Source of the DNA: an uncultured Eggerthellaceae bacterium
Lineage (GTDB): Bacteria; Actinomycetota; Coriobacteriia; Coriobacteriales; Eggerthellaceae
Direction: 5' to 3'
Assembly: GCA_903789415.1 (NCBI GenBank)
Contig: CAIFEG010000011.1
Coordinates: 1 to 51,343 of the forward strand
Length of the DNA stretch: 51,343 nucleotides
In this document: piece after piece, positions 29,058-38,160 of the stretch
How positions within the stretch are numbered: position 1 is the stretch's first letter
Layout of the letters: every line of letters starts with the position of its first letter
The notes under the pieces: generated by a model
The model's database searches: none
What the model was told of the DNA's origin: nothing
The model's input: the letters and a program-made list of their open reading frames with translations, nothing else
Program-made: the position numbers and the translations under genes

Positions 29058-30956
29058 ATGAGCGAGGAACATCAAAAGAAAGAAAACATCTCGCGTCGTT
29101 CATTATTGAAAATGGGCGGAATTGCTGCAGTAGGCGCGTTGGGTGCATCTGCCCTTGCATCGTGCGGTCCACGAAACAGAAGCAATGATTCCGGATCGTC
29201 GGGATCGGGCTCAAGCTCGAGTCAAACTTCGGGAAATGCTCCAGAAGGGTATTTCTGTGTCGATGACTGGTTGGGTCAGCCACCTGAGTTAGGAGAGCCA
29301 GACCAGACAAAAGACTGCGACATTGTTGTTGCAGGCGGCGGAAATGCAGGTATTCAAGCAGCTCTTGCAGCCGCTGAGGGTGGAGCAAAAGTCATTGTTT
29401 TGGAAACTGCGTCCGAGGAAAATCGTAAGGTTAAAGGTGAAGACGTTGGCCATGTTAATAGTCAATGGCTGATTAACCAGGGATTTGGCCCATATGATGT
29501 TGGTGAAGTTACCTATGAATTTGTTCGTCGTTCCGGCGGACATGTAAACCCTGAGATTCTGCGTAAATTTGTCGCAAACTCTGGTGAAATGTTTGACCAC
29601 ACGGCTTCGTTGGTCCATTGGCCCGATGATCGTATTCGCGTAACAGATGGCGTAGATGCAAGCGTTTCTCCTATGGACAGCAGTCAGGTGATCGTACAGG
29701 TTCCTGGCGCTGTTGAAGATGGACCAGTTACCTACCCAATTGAGGCAGGTGGTTGGAAGACTTGGCCTGCGACGGCACAGTTTATGGGCCCACTTCAACA
29801 CGATCCGCAGCAAGGTGTCGCCGCATTTAGTCGCCTGGATGAATTCCAACAGTTCGCAATCTTAAGAGGTCAAGATTTAGGTGCTGAATGGGATTACGAA
29901 ACAAGTGCACAAAAACTGTTACAGGATGATTCTGGAAAAGTGATCGGCATTGTAGCAACAACCGCTGACGGTCAGGTGATTCAGTACAACACATCTATCG
30001 GCGTGATTTTGTGCACGGGTGATTATGCGGCAAATGCTGACATGATTTGGAACTTAAATCCGGTAATTTCTGAACGTGCAATGCGTCATGGTGAAAGCCG
30101 TGATAAGGTGACCGGATTCTCAACATCCGATGGTCAAGGACAGAAGATGGGCTGCTGGGCTGGTGGCCGTATGGAGTCGCTTCCCCGTCCTGTTATGGGT
30201 TCGCCGGGATCTGCCGGTGGTGGTGGTCCTTGGGGCTGCACTCCATATTTGTGGATCAATGCAAATGGTGAGCGCTATTGTAACGAGGCTTCGATGGTTG
30301 ATGCCGCGCAGGTTACGGATATGCAACCTGATGGATTGCTCGCAACCGTAACGGATGCCAACTGGTACAACATGATGAAACTTGCATCGCTTGATCACGG
30401 CGCTCCAAACTACGGTCGCCCGGTCTATTTCCAGGAGCTTCGACAGGATATGCAGAATGTTCCTGTTGGGGATCCTAATGGCGGACAATGCCGTTCCTGC
30501 ACAGTTGCAGAACGTATGGCTTCGACCGTTTTGGCTGCAAATACCCTTGATGAGCTTGCTGACATGATGGGCTATGAAGGAGAAGCAAAGCAGAATCTTC
30601 TCAATACCGTTCAGCATTACAACGAAATGTGCCAGAATGCCGATGATACACAGTTTGGTAAAGACTCCAAGTACATGCAGGCTATCAACACGCCGCCATT
30701 CTACGGATGTGTGGGCCAAAATGCTCACAATGAAAATGTTGGTCTGGTGACCTTGGCTGGTCTTGAAACAGACAATGACCTGCAAGTTGTTAAAGCCGAC
30801 GGAACGCCAATTGGAGGACTGTGGGCTGCAGGTAACTGCCTTGGATACCGCTATGGCGCTGGCTATGCAACGCCATTTGCAGGTAATTCAATTGGCATGG
30901 CGATGACGCACGGTCGTGTTGCAGGTAAACTCGCAACAGGTCAATCGGTTTCGTAG
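29058..30956 (+). CDS. Tat-exported FAD-dependent fumarate-reductase-like flavoprotein (first)
   Basis: The 632-residue protein starts with a twin-arginine signal (SRRSLLKMGG) and a lipobox (ALASC), so it is probably a lipoprotein on the outer membrane face. The mature part begins its FAD domain with DIVVAGGGNAGIQAALAA and GGAKVIVLE. The active-site region contains NANGERYCNE, and the end reads LWAAGNCLGYRYG, as in the FrdA/flavocytochrome c/urocanate-reductase superfamily. No CxxCH haem motif is present, so it needs a separate electron donor. The ATG follows AAGGAGGGG at good spacing. Its substrate cannot be told. A membrane LuxR gene is divergent, and a C-rich-loop hairpin plus terminator follow. 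Confidence 0.93.
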   Translation: MSEEHQKKENISRRSLLKMGGIAAVGALGASALASCGPRNRSNDSGSSGSGSSSSQTSGNAPEGYFCVDDWLGQPPELGEPDQTKDCDIVVAGGGNAGIQAALAAAEGGAKVIVLETASEENRKVKGEDVGHVNSQWLINQGFGPYDVGEVTYEFVRRSGGHVNPEILRKFVANSGEMFDHTASLVHWPDDRIRVTDGVDASVSPMDSSQVIVQVPGAVEDGPVTYPIEAGGWKTWPATAQFMGPLQHDPQQGVAAFSRLDEFQQFAILRGQDLGAEWDYETSAQKLLQDDSGKVIGIVATTADGQVIQYNTSIGVILCTGDYAANADMIWNLNPVISERAMRHGESRDKVTGFSTSDGQGQKMGCWAGGRMESLPRPVMGSPGSAGGGGPWGCTPYLWINANGERYCNEASMVDAAQVTDMQPDGLLATVTDANWYNMMKLASLDHGAPNYGRPVYFQELRQDMQNVPVGDPNGGQCRSCTVAERMASTVLAANTLDELADMMGYEGEAKQNLLNTVQHYNEMCQNADDTQFGKDSKYMQAINTPPFYGCVGQNAHNENVGLVTLAGLETDNDLQVVKADGTPIGGLWAAGNCLGYRYGAGYATPFAGNSIGMAMTHGRVAGKLATGQSVS

Positions 30957-30980
30957 TTGATAATCAAAAAACGCGAGGGT

Positions 30981-31013
30981 GCGTGATATAAACCCCTCCC
31001 TTTTGTGTCGCGC
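30981..31013 (+). ncRNA. 3'-UTR hairpin with C-rich loop (copy 1)
   Basis: GCGTGATAT (30981-30989) pairs with GTGTCGCGC (31005-31013) through nine pairs, three of them G-U. The 15-nt loop holds CCCCTCCCT. It lies 24 bp after the flavoprotein stop and before the terminator. CCCCTCC in the loop is exactly complementary to GGAGGGG (29049-29055), the ribosome site of the same gene. Two hairpins with other stems and the same loop core follow at 38161 and 39654. This may be part of a 3'-UTR-derived RNA; the feature type is a guess. Confidence 0.45.
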
Positions 31014-31026
31014 ATCAATGTTTTGG

Positions 31027-31061
31027 ATTCCCCAGTTTGGAAACAAGCTGGGGAATTTTTT
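31027..31061 (+). terminator. Terminator of the first flavoprotein gene
   Basis: ATTCCCCAG (31027-31035) pairs with CTGGGGAAT (31048-31056) in a 9-bp perfect stem with a 12-nt loop, followed by TTTTTT. mntP ends 16 bp further on from the other side, so it may serve both strands. Confidence 0.85.
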
Positions 31062-31076
31062 ACGTTCAGGAACTTT

Positions 31077-31628
31077 CTAAAACATTGCGTGAATGCCGAT
31101 GAAGATCAACACGACGCCTCCGACAATTTGCGCACGATCGCCCAAAAGCGACCCAAATTTCTGCCCGATTCTCAGGGCAATCAGCGTCAAGATGAACGTA
31201 ATACAGCAAATTACCAGGCTATATTCAACAATATTGACATTCATAGCGCGCAAACTGATACCCACGGCGAACGCATCGATAGAGGTTGCGATAGCTTGCA
31301 AGAGGATCATGCCGAACGTAATTGAGCTGCCTCGGTTGGACTCGACCTCTTTATCGACCTTTTTGGTAACTCCTTCATAGATCATGTTGATTCCGATGGC
31401 ACCCAGAATAACGAGTGAAACAATGCCCGCGTACCGTTGAATAAGGTCAGCAAACACTCCGCTTAAGAAGTAACCCAAAAACGGCATTATTCCCTGAAAA
31501 ACGCCGAATGCAATAGGGAATAGAATCATTCTTCTAAATGGTTCTTTGTTATATGAAATCGAGTCACTAATGGTAACAGCAAAGGCATCAAGCGAAAGCG
31601 CAATACTTAGTGTAAGTAACTCTATCAT
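31077..31628 (-). CDS. mntP: Manganese efflux pump MntP
   Basis: The 183-residue membrane protein has six helices in two inverted halves, each with the MntP acidic motif: SLDAFAV near residue 12 and SIDAFAV near residue 107. MntP exports Mn2+ to prevent toxicity. ATG 31628 gives the usual MntP start (MIELLTLS); an in-frame GTG at 31664 would add 12 residues before the first helix and is less likely. It is often governed by a yybP-ykoY riboswitch or MntR, but I could not recognise either upstream. The gene converges on the first flavoprotein terminator. Confidence 0.93.
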   Translation of the reverse strand: MIELLTLSIALSLDAFAVTISDSISYNKEPFRRMILFPIAFGVFQGIMPFLGYFLSGVFADLIQRYAGIVSLVILGAIGINMIYEGVTKKVDKEVESNRGSSITFGMILLQAIATSIDAFAVGISLRAMNVNIVEYSLVICCITFILTLIALRIGQKFGSLLGDRAQIVGGVVLIFIGIHAMF

Positions 31629-31971
31629 TTCGCGAAGGCTTCTTGATTGGGTATAAAAAGACACAAATATTCAGGTAGTTTAGCACATGTATGCAAGGAT
31701 GTTCAGATAGCACATAGATACAACAATCCTCGGGGATGTATATAGGGTAATTAATAACAAGTTGAAATTCTTGCTGCTTGTTGACAGGGATTTTAAACTA
31801 GAAAATGGAATTGTACCCAGAGTTCTTCACCCATACCAATTGTGAACTCATGGGTACAATTCCTTTTTGCTTCTGGTTTGCTGCATTATTGAAGTACAGA
31901 TCATTACGTCTGACGGTGCGAACGGCAGATGGTGTAAATTAAGCTTGCATGCGTGAAATTGGGCGGCGCTT
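31629..31971. other. 343-bp gap between the NSS transporter and mntP
   Basis: No gene is supported. The half near mntP is AT-rich and should hold its promoter. The half near the transporter holds the large hairpin at 31807-31863. I looked for a manganese riboswitch on the minus strand and did not find its conserved core. Confidence 0.5.
31807..31863 (-). terminator. Large hairpin behind the NSS transporter gene
   Basis: GGAATTGTACCCA (31807-31819) pairs perfectly with its complement at 31851-31863. The stem continues through GAGTTC and GAACTC with one bulged base, for 19 pairs in all. It lies 109 bp behind the transporter stop. On the minus strand ATTTTC follows; on the plus strand CTTTTTGC does, so it may act in both directions. 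Confidence 0.65.
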
Positions 31972-33315
31972 TTATCCAATGCCGCCAAACGCAATTCCCA
32001 AGAACAAAACGATAATCGTCACGCCGCAATACACATATTTTCCCAGGTAGTAAAATGCATTTGAAAGTGGCTTCTTGCGTCCCTGGTTCATCTCGTACTG
32101 CGCGCGTTTTTTGCTGAAGAACCAGTAGAAACAAAGAGCTGCGAGGAATGCTCCCAGCGGGCACAAGTAAATGGAGCATACGTCCATCCACGGCGACACG
32201 ATTTGTTGAATCGCCAGACCAATGGCAAGTCCGATAACCCCGATGATGATGCACGCGGTACGGCGCTTCGCATGGAAAATTTCTTGAAGCGTGGCAACCG
32301 GCACCTCAAACAGGTTAATCAACGATGTCAGCCCGCCGAACATTACCGCAATAAAGAAAATGATCATGAATACGGGACCGCCCGGCATCTGCGAGAACAG
32401 ATTCGGCAGGTAGATGAACAGAAGTCCCGGACCACCGCTCGAAAGGCGCTGACCGGCGCTTGCCATAGCGGGGATGATGATCACCGACGCAAGCATGGCG
32501 GCGATGGTGTCGAAAATCGCGACCATTTTTGCGCTATTCGGAATGTCTTCGTTTTCATGCAGGTAGGATCCATAAATAAGCGTGCCGTTGCCCGCCACCG
32601 ACAAACTGAAAAATGCCTGACCAAGTGCGTATACCCATACGGTCGGGTCGGCTAATCCCGCCGGGTTCAGTAAGAAGATGTATTCATATCCTGCGCCCGC
32701 GCCCGGCAAAAACAGCACGTAAATGGCAAGTCCGATGAACATGATGAAAAATAGCGGCATCATAATCTCGTGGGCTTTTTCCACGCCTTTGCCGATGCCG
32801 AAAATCATGATGCCGATGACCACGACCATCGCGATGATCTGAAAAATCGTGTTGTTTGACGAAATATCGGCGAATTGCTGCTGATATGCTTCGGCACCCA
32901 TAATGCCGATATACGAGCCGGTCAGCGAGCCAAACGTGTAGGCAAAAATCCACCCCACAACCACCGAATATCCGATAGCCATGGCCAGCGCGGAAATGGT
33001 AGGCAGTAAGCCCATGATGCGACCCGCGCGCGCGGAGCCAAATTTCTCGTTTGTCGCTTCCCCAAATGCGCCGATAGGGCCTTTGTGCGTGGCGCGTCCG
33101 AGCGACATTTCTTCGATGATGCCCGTGGATGCGATGAGCAGCACAAAAATGAGGTACGGAATTAAAAAGGTTGCTCCGCCATATGCCGAAATGCGCGTCG
33201 GGAACAGCCAGATGTTGCCCATCCCAACAGCTGATCCGATGCACGATAAAATGAAACCACGGCGCGATTTAAACAGTTCGCGTTCTTCTTGTGGCAAATC
33301 TTTTTTGTCTTTCAT
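31972..33315 (-). CDS. Sodium-dependent transporter of the neurotransmitter:sodium symporter (NSS) family
   Basis: The 447-residue protein has about 11-12 helices. Helix 1 carries the NSS Na+/substrate signature (GSAVGMGNIWLFPTR), broken by a Gly-rich kink as in LeuT, and the sodium-site Ser/Gly-rich segment in helix 8 is present (LTSLINLFEV). Bacterial members take up amino acids or related amines with Na+. The substrate cannot be told. A strong ribosome site, AAGGGAGGC, precedes the ATG. It seems monocistronic, with a hairpin downstream. It lies between mntP and tRNA-Thr, and its relation to the flavoprotein genes is unclear. Confidence 0.92.
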   Translation of the reverse strand: MKDKKDLPQEERELFKSRRGFILSCIGSAVGMGNIWLFPTRISAYGGATFLIPYLIFVLLIASTGIIEEMSLGRATHKGPIGAFGEATNEKFGSARAGRIMGLLPTISALAMAIGYSVVVGWIFAYTFGSLTGSYIGIMGAEAYQQQFADISSNNTIFQIIAMVVVIGIMIFGIGKGVEKAHEIMMPLFFIMFIGLAIYVLFLPGAGAGYEYIFLLNPAGLADPTVWVYALGQAFFSLSVAGNGTLIYGSYLHENEDIPNSAKMVAIFDTIAAMLASVIIIPAMASAGQRLSSGGPGLLFIYLPNLFSQMPGGPVFMIIFFIAVMFGGLTSLINLFEVPVATLQEIFHAKRRTACIIIGVIGLAIGLAIQQIVSPWMDVCSIYLCPLGAFLAALCFYWFFSKKRAQYEMNQGRKKPLSNAFYYLGKYVYCGVTIIVLFLGIAFGGIG

Positions 33316-33641
33316 GGCGAAGCCTCCCTTCGTAAATCACAAGCAATCTGTGAAGCCGAAACGCTGCATGGCTTTTGGCGACTACAGAAGTGTTGGTCGC
33401 ATAAAATTGCCGGTCCTATTAAGTTTCCGGTCATATAAGTTGCCAACCATGCAGGTTGCGTTACCTAGAATGGCACAACAAAGTTTCTATATGGGGTTAT
33501 TTGAAAATCGACTTTTAAAAATCATGTGTGAACTCGGTGAGAACGTGTGCGAAAATACATAAAGACAGCGTGTGATATTTGCTTAGCATGGCAAGCTGCT
33601 CTATAATTTTTGCCTGCGTTCGAATGAATGCAAACGCTATT
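33316..33641. other. 326-bp gap between the NSS transporter and tRNA-Thr
   Basis: Only regulatory DNA is expected: the transporter promoter (minus strand) and the tRNA-Thr promoter (plus strand). A twofold repeat, GCCGGTCCTATTAAGT and TCCGGTCATATAAGT, lies at about 33409-33442 and could be an operator. A TATAATTT box at 33602-33609 is a plausible -10 for the tRNA. Confidence 0.45.
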
Positions 33642-33717
33642 GCCAACGTGGCTCAGCTGGTAGAGCAACGCTCTCGTAAAGCGTAGGTCACCGGTTCGAA
33701 TCCGGTCGTTGGCTCCA
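33642..33717 (+). tRNA. tRNA-Thr (anticodon CGT)
   Basis: A 76-nt cloverleaf: acceptor strands GCCAACG and CGTTGGC, D arm GGCTCAGCTGGTAGAGC, anticodon stem ACGCT/AGCGT with loop CTCGTAA (CGT), T arm CCGGTTCGAATCCGG, and encoded CCA. A terminator follows. Confidence 0.97.
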
Positions 33718-33726
33718 GAATTTTTA

Positions 33727-33760
33727 CAGGTCAGAGATCTTCTCTGGCCTGTTTTGTTTT
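33727..33760 (+). terminator. Terminator after tRNA-Thr
   Basis: CAGGTCAGAGA (33727-33737) pairs with TCTCTGGCCTG (33741-33751), one G-T pair, loop TCT, followed by TTTTGTTTTT. Confidence 0.85.
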
Positions 33761-33961
33761 TCCTTTATTTCTCAAAAAAATTAGCATTTATCAGGGTATT
33801 GGGACTATTGTGGGACAGCAAAAGTAAGCCCATACTCTACAATTAAATACAGGATGCATCTCAATCATGTTTTACTGGACGCGCAATGCTGAATGCGAAT
33901 ATCATCGCATGTCAGCCGCGCCCCACACTTCTTCAAACCACGAATTAAAGAGGGAAGAACA

Positions 33962-34474
33962 ATGGGAAAGATTATCGGTTATAAATGCCAGGATTGCGGA
34001 TATGAGTTTAGCGCATCTCTTGGCATTGGCTTCAGTTTTCCAGCAGTCTATGCGGAAACAGTTGAAAAAATGAAGTCAGGAAAGCTTGGAAAAGATGCTC
34101 AGCAATTTTTTGAAGATCATCCTGATGGATCAGTCAACTGTGAAAACGTTCTGTTCCAATGTGATCAATGCCATAAATATTTTTGTGATAAGGATTTATC
34201 AATGTATGTTCCTAAAAGTGGAGTAACCATGCCGCCAAAAACAGGACGATGGAGTGTGGCTATGCCATTTGAAGGTGCCGAATATATTACTAAAGAAGAT
34301 CTTGATAAATACTTTGAACTGTATAAGAGATTTGATCATCGTTGCAAAGAGTGTGGGGGTAAATTGTCGTTTGTGGCTGATGACACTCCAGAACATATCC
34401 AAATGGAAATTGAATGTCCAATTTGTCACGGAAGAATGAAATTGAAATTAGAAGATCTGGGACGTTGGGATTAA
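33962..34474 (+). CDS. Zinc-ribbon protein of unknown function
   Basis: The 170-residue protein holds four cysteine pairs: CQDCGYEF (about residues 9-16), CDQCHKYFC (about 64-72), CKECGG (about 129-134) and CPICHG (about 152-157). They are of rubredoxin/zinc-ribbon style and probably form two zinc-binding knuckle pairs. There is no signal peptide or membrane helix. The start was chosen at the ATG that follows GAGGGAAGAAC. The gene has no clear operon partner: tRNA-Thr lies before it and a convergent LuxR gene behind. The fold cannot be assigned to a family with certainty. Confidence 0.8.
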   Translation: MGKIIGYKCQDCGYEFSASLGIGFSFPAVYAETVEKMKSGKLGKDAQQFFEDHPDGSVNCENVLFQCDQCHKYFCDKDLSMYVPKSGVTMPPKTGRWSVAMPFEGAEYITKEDLDKYFELYKRFDHRCKECGGKLSFVADDTPEHIQMEIECPICHGRMKLKLEDLGRWD

Positions 34475-34565
34475 CGCATAAATAACAGTCCTTACGGATT
34501 GATGCGGAAGCTCGCAGGGTATAAGAGCTTGGTTCCACGCTCGGACAAAAAGTGTGTACATTTTT

Positions 34566-34595
34566 GGGCTTCTGATGCAGATCAGGAGCTCTTTT
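34566..34595 (+). terminator. Terminator after the zinc-ribbon gene
   Basis: GCTTCTGAT (34568-34576) pairs with ATCAGGAGC (34581-34589), loop GCAG, followed by TCTTTT. The same hairpin, with two neighbouring base changes, recurs on the other strand at 41585-41618. The 80 bp between the stop and this hairpin contain another GAAGCTC/GAGCTTGG pairing of unknown use. Confidence 0.7.
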
Positions 34596-34711
34596 CTATG
34601 CTTTTAAAAAGCGAAACTGTTTAACAAGCAGCAGAATGAATATTCTCAATTAGCATAATGACGGCATGGGGAAGACAGTGCCACCAAGTGTCTTGTCTCT
34701 CCTGTTCAGGA

Positions 34712-34738
34712 TGTAAGGTCGCAATTTGCGACCTTACA
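34712..34738 (-). terminator. Perfect inverted repeat behind the second LuxR gene
   Basis: TGTAAGGTCGCAA (34712-34724) and its complement (34726-34738) form a 13-bp palindrome with almost no loop. It is 32 bp past the LuxR stop. No T tract follows on the minus strand, so it might act as a 3' stabiliser or a binding site instead. Confidence 0.5.
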
Positions 34739-34769
34739 AAGCTAATGGATTAAGCATTAGCAGGTATAG

Positions 34770-36170
34770 CTAATCACCCTTAACACCTAGCATTTCGAAC
34801 AACTCGGTTTTCGAATGAATACCAAGTTTATGGTAAATATGCTTTGTGTGCGTCTTAACAGTGCTGTTTGCTATAAACAGTTCATTTTCGATTTCCTTTG
34901 GAGTTTTTCTTTCGCAAAGAAGCATCAACACTTCGTTTTCACGTGATGTCAGATTATATTCGACAGATATTTCATGACACCGAATTGCCAGTCGATGTTT
35001 GGATGCTGCTCCTTGGGTGTCTTTTCCCACAACGCCTTTAAGAATTGCTCCCCAGGGGGAAGAGGAAGGTTCTGAAAGGAATAAATGTGTAGCCCAAACA
35101 ACAATAGCTGCAACAATAATTGCAGTTATATTTCGCTCTATCGAAAGAGAACCTGAAGTAATCATACTTGAGCTAAAAATTCCAAGTTGCACGCTGATGA
35201 GTCGTATTGCGCGTTCGATGCCAAAAAGCCAGATAGCATTTACCCCATAATGATAAGTTATGTGGGAAAGAATGGTCATGATCGAAATCAGGCATAGTGT
35301 GTAACTTAATAACGCGCAGAATCGTGAAATTGCTATTCCGCCCGGGAAAGCATCAATAAACGGGAGAATAGAAACGATCATGCAAACGCATGCCAATACA
35401 TATAATGGAGCAAATCGAAATGTGCTGCGTTGGATGCAAACGAGAGCATATATTAAGATACCCGCGAATAACGCTCCGAATCCAGAGTGAATCCCCAGTG
35501 GACCTTTAAAGACATAAGTGCACAGTCCGTAGGTAAATGAATATAGGGCCACGATGACGATCGGTTTCCATGGAAGAGAAAATGTACCCCATTGTTTTGT
35601 GGGTAGATCATCTTTAGAGATAAGTCGATATGCGTGCCGAAGGCAATCAAGTGAGAGCAATGGAATAAGACAAACGCATACAACAAGCCACCGAATGTCT
35701 AATCCTTTAAACAGCCATAAGATCAAACCACCAATAACAATACCCCCAGAAAAATAAAGCAAAACTTTGGTAGGGTTTAAGCAGCCAAACAATTCTGACC
35801 ATTGCAAGATAATGGTCGCAATTCCGATACTTCCACATATGACGCCGATTGTTCCTAATAACATTGCGTATTGAGAAACCTGTATTGACGCAAAATTAAC
35901 CAAGGCACTTGCAATCAAACCAAATCCGCTTAATATGCTTGGCCATTTTTTGCTAAAAAAAGGAGTCACATGTTTTGCATTAAATGCGTATACGAAGAGA
36001 AGGCATGCAGAAATCAAATTGAAAGCGGCAAATCCTGTCCACCAGAATTGTTGAGCGGGAAAAAAGACTTGGTTGTTGGAATATATTTCTTCTGTCCAGA
36101 CACGAAAAATTCCCATGCCGCTCATGCATAGCGGCATTTCTATAAAAAGCTTTTTCTTAGATTTGCTCAT
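34770..36170 (-). CDS. Membrane-spanning LuxR-family regulator (second)
   Basis: The 466-residue protein has about 12 hydrophobic helices (residues about 10-370) and a C-terminal LuxR helix-turn-helix (about 400-460; LTSRENEVLMLLCERKTP, then STVKTHTKHIYHKLGI). It is the same architecture as the LuxR protein at 28817, with a shorter linker. It is divergent from the flavoprotein at 36407, so it most likely senses that enzyme's substrate or redox state and activates its gene. The start ATG has no strong ribosome site. The candidate operator shared by both pairs lies in its upstream region. Confidence 0.9.
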   Translation of the reverse strand: MSKSKKKLFIEMPLCMSGMGIFRVWTEEIYSNNQVFFPAQQFWWTGFAAFNLISACLLFVYAFNAKHVTPFFSKKWPSILSGFGLIASALVNFASIQVSQYAMLLGTIGVICGSIGIATIILQWSELFGCLNPTKVLLYFSGGIVIGGLILWLFKGLDIRWLVVCVCLIPLLSLDCLRHAYRLISKDDLPTKQWGTFSLPWKPIVIVALYSFTYGLCTYVFKGPLGIHSGFGALFAGILIYALVCIQRSTFRFAPLYVLACVCMIVSILPFIDAFPGGIAISRFCALLSYTLCLISIMTILSHITYHYGVNAIWLFGIERAIRLISVQLGIFSSSMITSGSLSIERNITAIIVAAIVVWATHLFLSEPSSSPWGAILKGVVGKDTQGAASKHRLAIRCHEISVEYNLTSRENEVLMLLCERKTPKEIENELFIANSTVKTHTKHIYHKLGIHSKTELFEMLGVKGD

Positions 36171-36285
36171 TAAAAAAGACTCACTTATAAGACGCTAAAC
36201 ATGTTACACATGTGATTTTCACAATCCTAGTTGAATTCTGCTTAAAGGTTCCGGAAAAGTCGGACAAATATCAATATGAGTAAAT

Positions 36286-36312
36286 ATCCCCCTGTTTTAC
36301 CTGGGGTGGATG
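36286..36312 (+). promoter_or_regulatory. Candidate operator in the second LuxR/flavoprotein gap
   Basis: TTTTACCTGG (36295-36304) matches the minus-strand motif at 28846-28855. It sits inside a larger imperfect palindrome from ATCCCCC (36286-36292) to GGGGTGGAT (about 36303-36311). This is about 100 bp before the flavoprotein start and 130 bp before the LuxR start, a fitting place for an activator site. Confidence 0.45.
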
Positions 36313-36406
36313 ATATAAAAATGTGCCAATTCTCCCTAATCTTGTTCTTACAAATCCAAGCAATTGGTTACAAACCAAACTGTTGGTCATCTCTATGGGA
36401 GGGAAT

Positions 36407-38032
36407 ATGAAAAAGGGAATTACTAGACGTTCGTTTCTCACTGGCGCAGCTGCATCTGCTGTTATGGCTACAGGGCTTGCAGGCTGCTCTACGCATCGTA
36501 GTCGTTCGGATGATGCAAATAATGCATCAAACGGAACTGTTTCAGACGACAACCGTTGGAGTTGGTCTAAGGCACCGGATGCAATTCCGGATTCAGATAT
36601 CTCCGATACCTACGATTGCGATATTTGCATAGTAGGCTTAGGTGCTGCTGGCGCTCCATCCGCTATGTATTCAGCTATGCATGGAGCAAAAACTGTTGTT
36701 CTTCAGAAAGGCGATCACGCAATCAGCAATGGTTGGTGTGCTAATGCAATCAACAATAAAGCATGGTTAGACTCTGGCGGAGCACCATTTGATACAACTG
36801 AGTTATATGCGCAATTCGCTCCATATGCTAATGGTCGCGATAATCCAAGACTTGTGAAAACTTTCTTGGACCGCGGCGGCGAAGTTATGAATTGGATTTT
36901 GGACCAAACAACCGAAATTCCCCCTGTCTGTGTTGAGCATGGGCAAACTCTTGGTTGGTATGAAAACAATGATTTCCAAACTCGTTATTCACGTTATGCA
37001 GATCTCTTAAATCTTATGGCGCAGAAAGCTGAAGATGCTGGTGCGCAAATGTTGTGGAACACACCTGCACAGCAACTTATAACAGATGGCAATGGAACAG
37101 TTACTGGCGTTATCGGCCAAACCCAAGATGGTAATTATGTCAAAGTTAATGCTTCTAAGGGTGTCTTGCTGGCATGTGGCGATATTACCGATGATCAGGA
37201 AATGGTCGAATGCTATGCGCCGTTGTTGAGCGGAATTCAAAATCTTCATGGTGCGCCAAATAACACCGGTGATGCTATTAAGATGGGTTCATGGATTGGT
37301 GCACAAGTAACGCCAGCTCCTCATGCTATTATGATGCACTTTGACCCAACACGCCTTCCTGAAGGTGATGCACCATTCTCAGGCATTCCTTGGTTACGCG
37401 TTAATGAAAATGGTGAGCGTTTTGCAAATGAGGATCTTCCGTATCAGTCTGTTGTTTTAAGTGTTGCCGCGCAGCCTGATCGTGTTGCATTCCAGATCTG
37501 CGATCGCAATTGGATGAACCATATTAACGACTATCCAAATCCAAATAGTCACAGCAGAGAAAACCCAGATCCAGAAGGAAACTGGAATAAGTTTTTAGGA
37601 ACAGGTGCTATTAAGCAGGCAAATACGCTTGAAGAACTTGCTGATGCTGCTGGTATAAATGACAAGCAGACTTTCGTTGCAACCGTTAATCATTACAACG
37701 AGCTCTGCGACAAAGGCCATGATGACGACTTCGGTGTCAATGGAACATTCATGTCTTATAACGCCATTAAAGAGCCGCCATTCTATGCGATCAAACGTAT
37801 TCCGAATGTTCTGGCTACCGTTGGTGGTTTGCAAGTAAACGATCATAACCAAGTGTTGAGCCAAGATGGTGGCACTATCGGGCATTTATATGCAGCCGGA
37901 GATGACGCAGGATCGTTCTATGGACACGAATATCCAATGTTCCTTCCTGGTGGATCTATTGGCAGAGGCTTCATTCTGGGGATCTTGGCAGTGAAAGATG
38001 CTCTTGGAGATTATGACACCCCAACACAATAG
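36407..38032 (+). CDS. Tat-exported FAD-dependent fumarate-reductase-like flavoprotein (second)
   Basis: The 541-residue protein begins with a twin-arginine signal (TRRSFLTGAAASAVM) ending in a lipobox (GLAGC). The FAD-binding segment is CDICIVGLGAAGAPSAMYSA. The active-site region has NENGERFANE, and the FAD-capping end reads HLYAAGDDAGSFYG. It belongs to the FrdA/flavocytochrome c superfamily, is shorter than the first copy, and has no haem motif. It would reduce an organic acceptor with electrons from a membrane cytochrome. ATG 36407 follows GGGAGGGAAT; the upstream in-frame codons lack a ribosome site and would bury the Tat signal. A divergent LuxR gene lies before it and MFS genes behind. 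Confidence 0.93.
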   Translation: MKKGITRRSFLTGAAASAVMATGLAGCSTHRSRSDDANNASNGTVSDDNRWSWSKAPDAIPDSDISDTYDCDICIVGLGAAGAPSAMYSAMHGAKTVVLQKGDHAISNGWCANAINNKAWLDSGGAPFDTTELYAQFAPYANGRDNPRLVKTFLDRGGEVMNWILDQTTEIPPVCVEHGQTLGWYENNDFQTRYSRYADLLNLMAQKAEDAGAQMLWNTPAQQLITDGNGTVTGVIGQTQDGNYVKVNASKGVLLACGDITDDQEMVECYAPLLSGIQNLHGAPNNTGDAIKMGSWIGAQVTPAPHAIMMHFDPTRLPEGDAPFSGIPWLRVNENGERFANEDLPYQSVVLSVAAQPDRVAFQICDRNWMNHINDYPNPNSHSRENPDPEGNWNKFLGTGAIKQANTLEELADAAGINDKQTFVATVNHYNELCDKGHDDDFGVNGTFMSYNAIKEPPFYAIKRIPNVLATVGGLQVNDHNQVLSQDGGTIGHLYAAGDDAGSFYGHEYPMFLPGGSIGRGFILGILAVKDALGDYDTPTQ

Positions 38033-38160
38033 CTCCAAGAAATTAGATACTTTGAGATTTCAGAACAAGATGCTCGGAACTTGCTAACGCAGAGATTTCT
38101 TTACGTAAAATGTGAAAACAGTTTGAACTGAAATTTCAGAGATAGCTAAACATATCTTCT

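Noticed and set aside
31629-31806. A manganese (yybP-ykoY) riboswitch before mntP
   Set aside because: The conserved core motifs of that riboswitch were not found on the minus strand.
33718-33961. An attachment site of a mobile element at tRNA-Thr
   Set aside because: No integrase and no second copy of the tRNA 3' end were found in the window; the neighbouring genes look chromosomal.
36278-36312. A transcription terminator in the gap before the second flavoprotein
   Set aside because: The CCCC/GGGG inverted repeat has no T tract and lies in a divergent promoter region; an operator is more likely.
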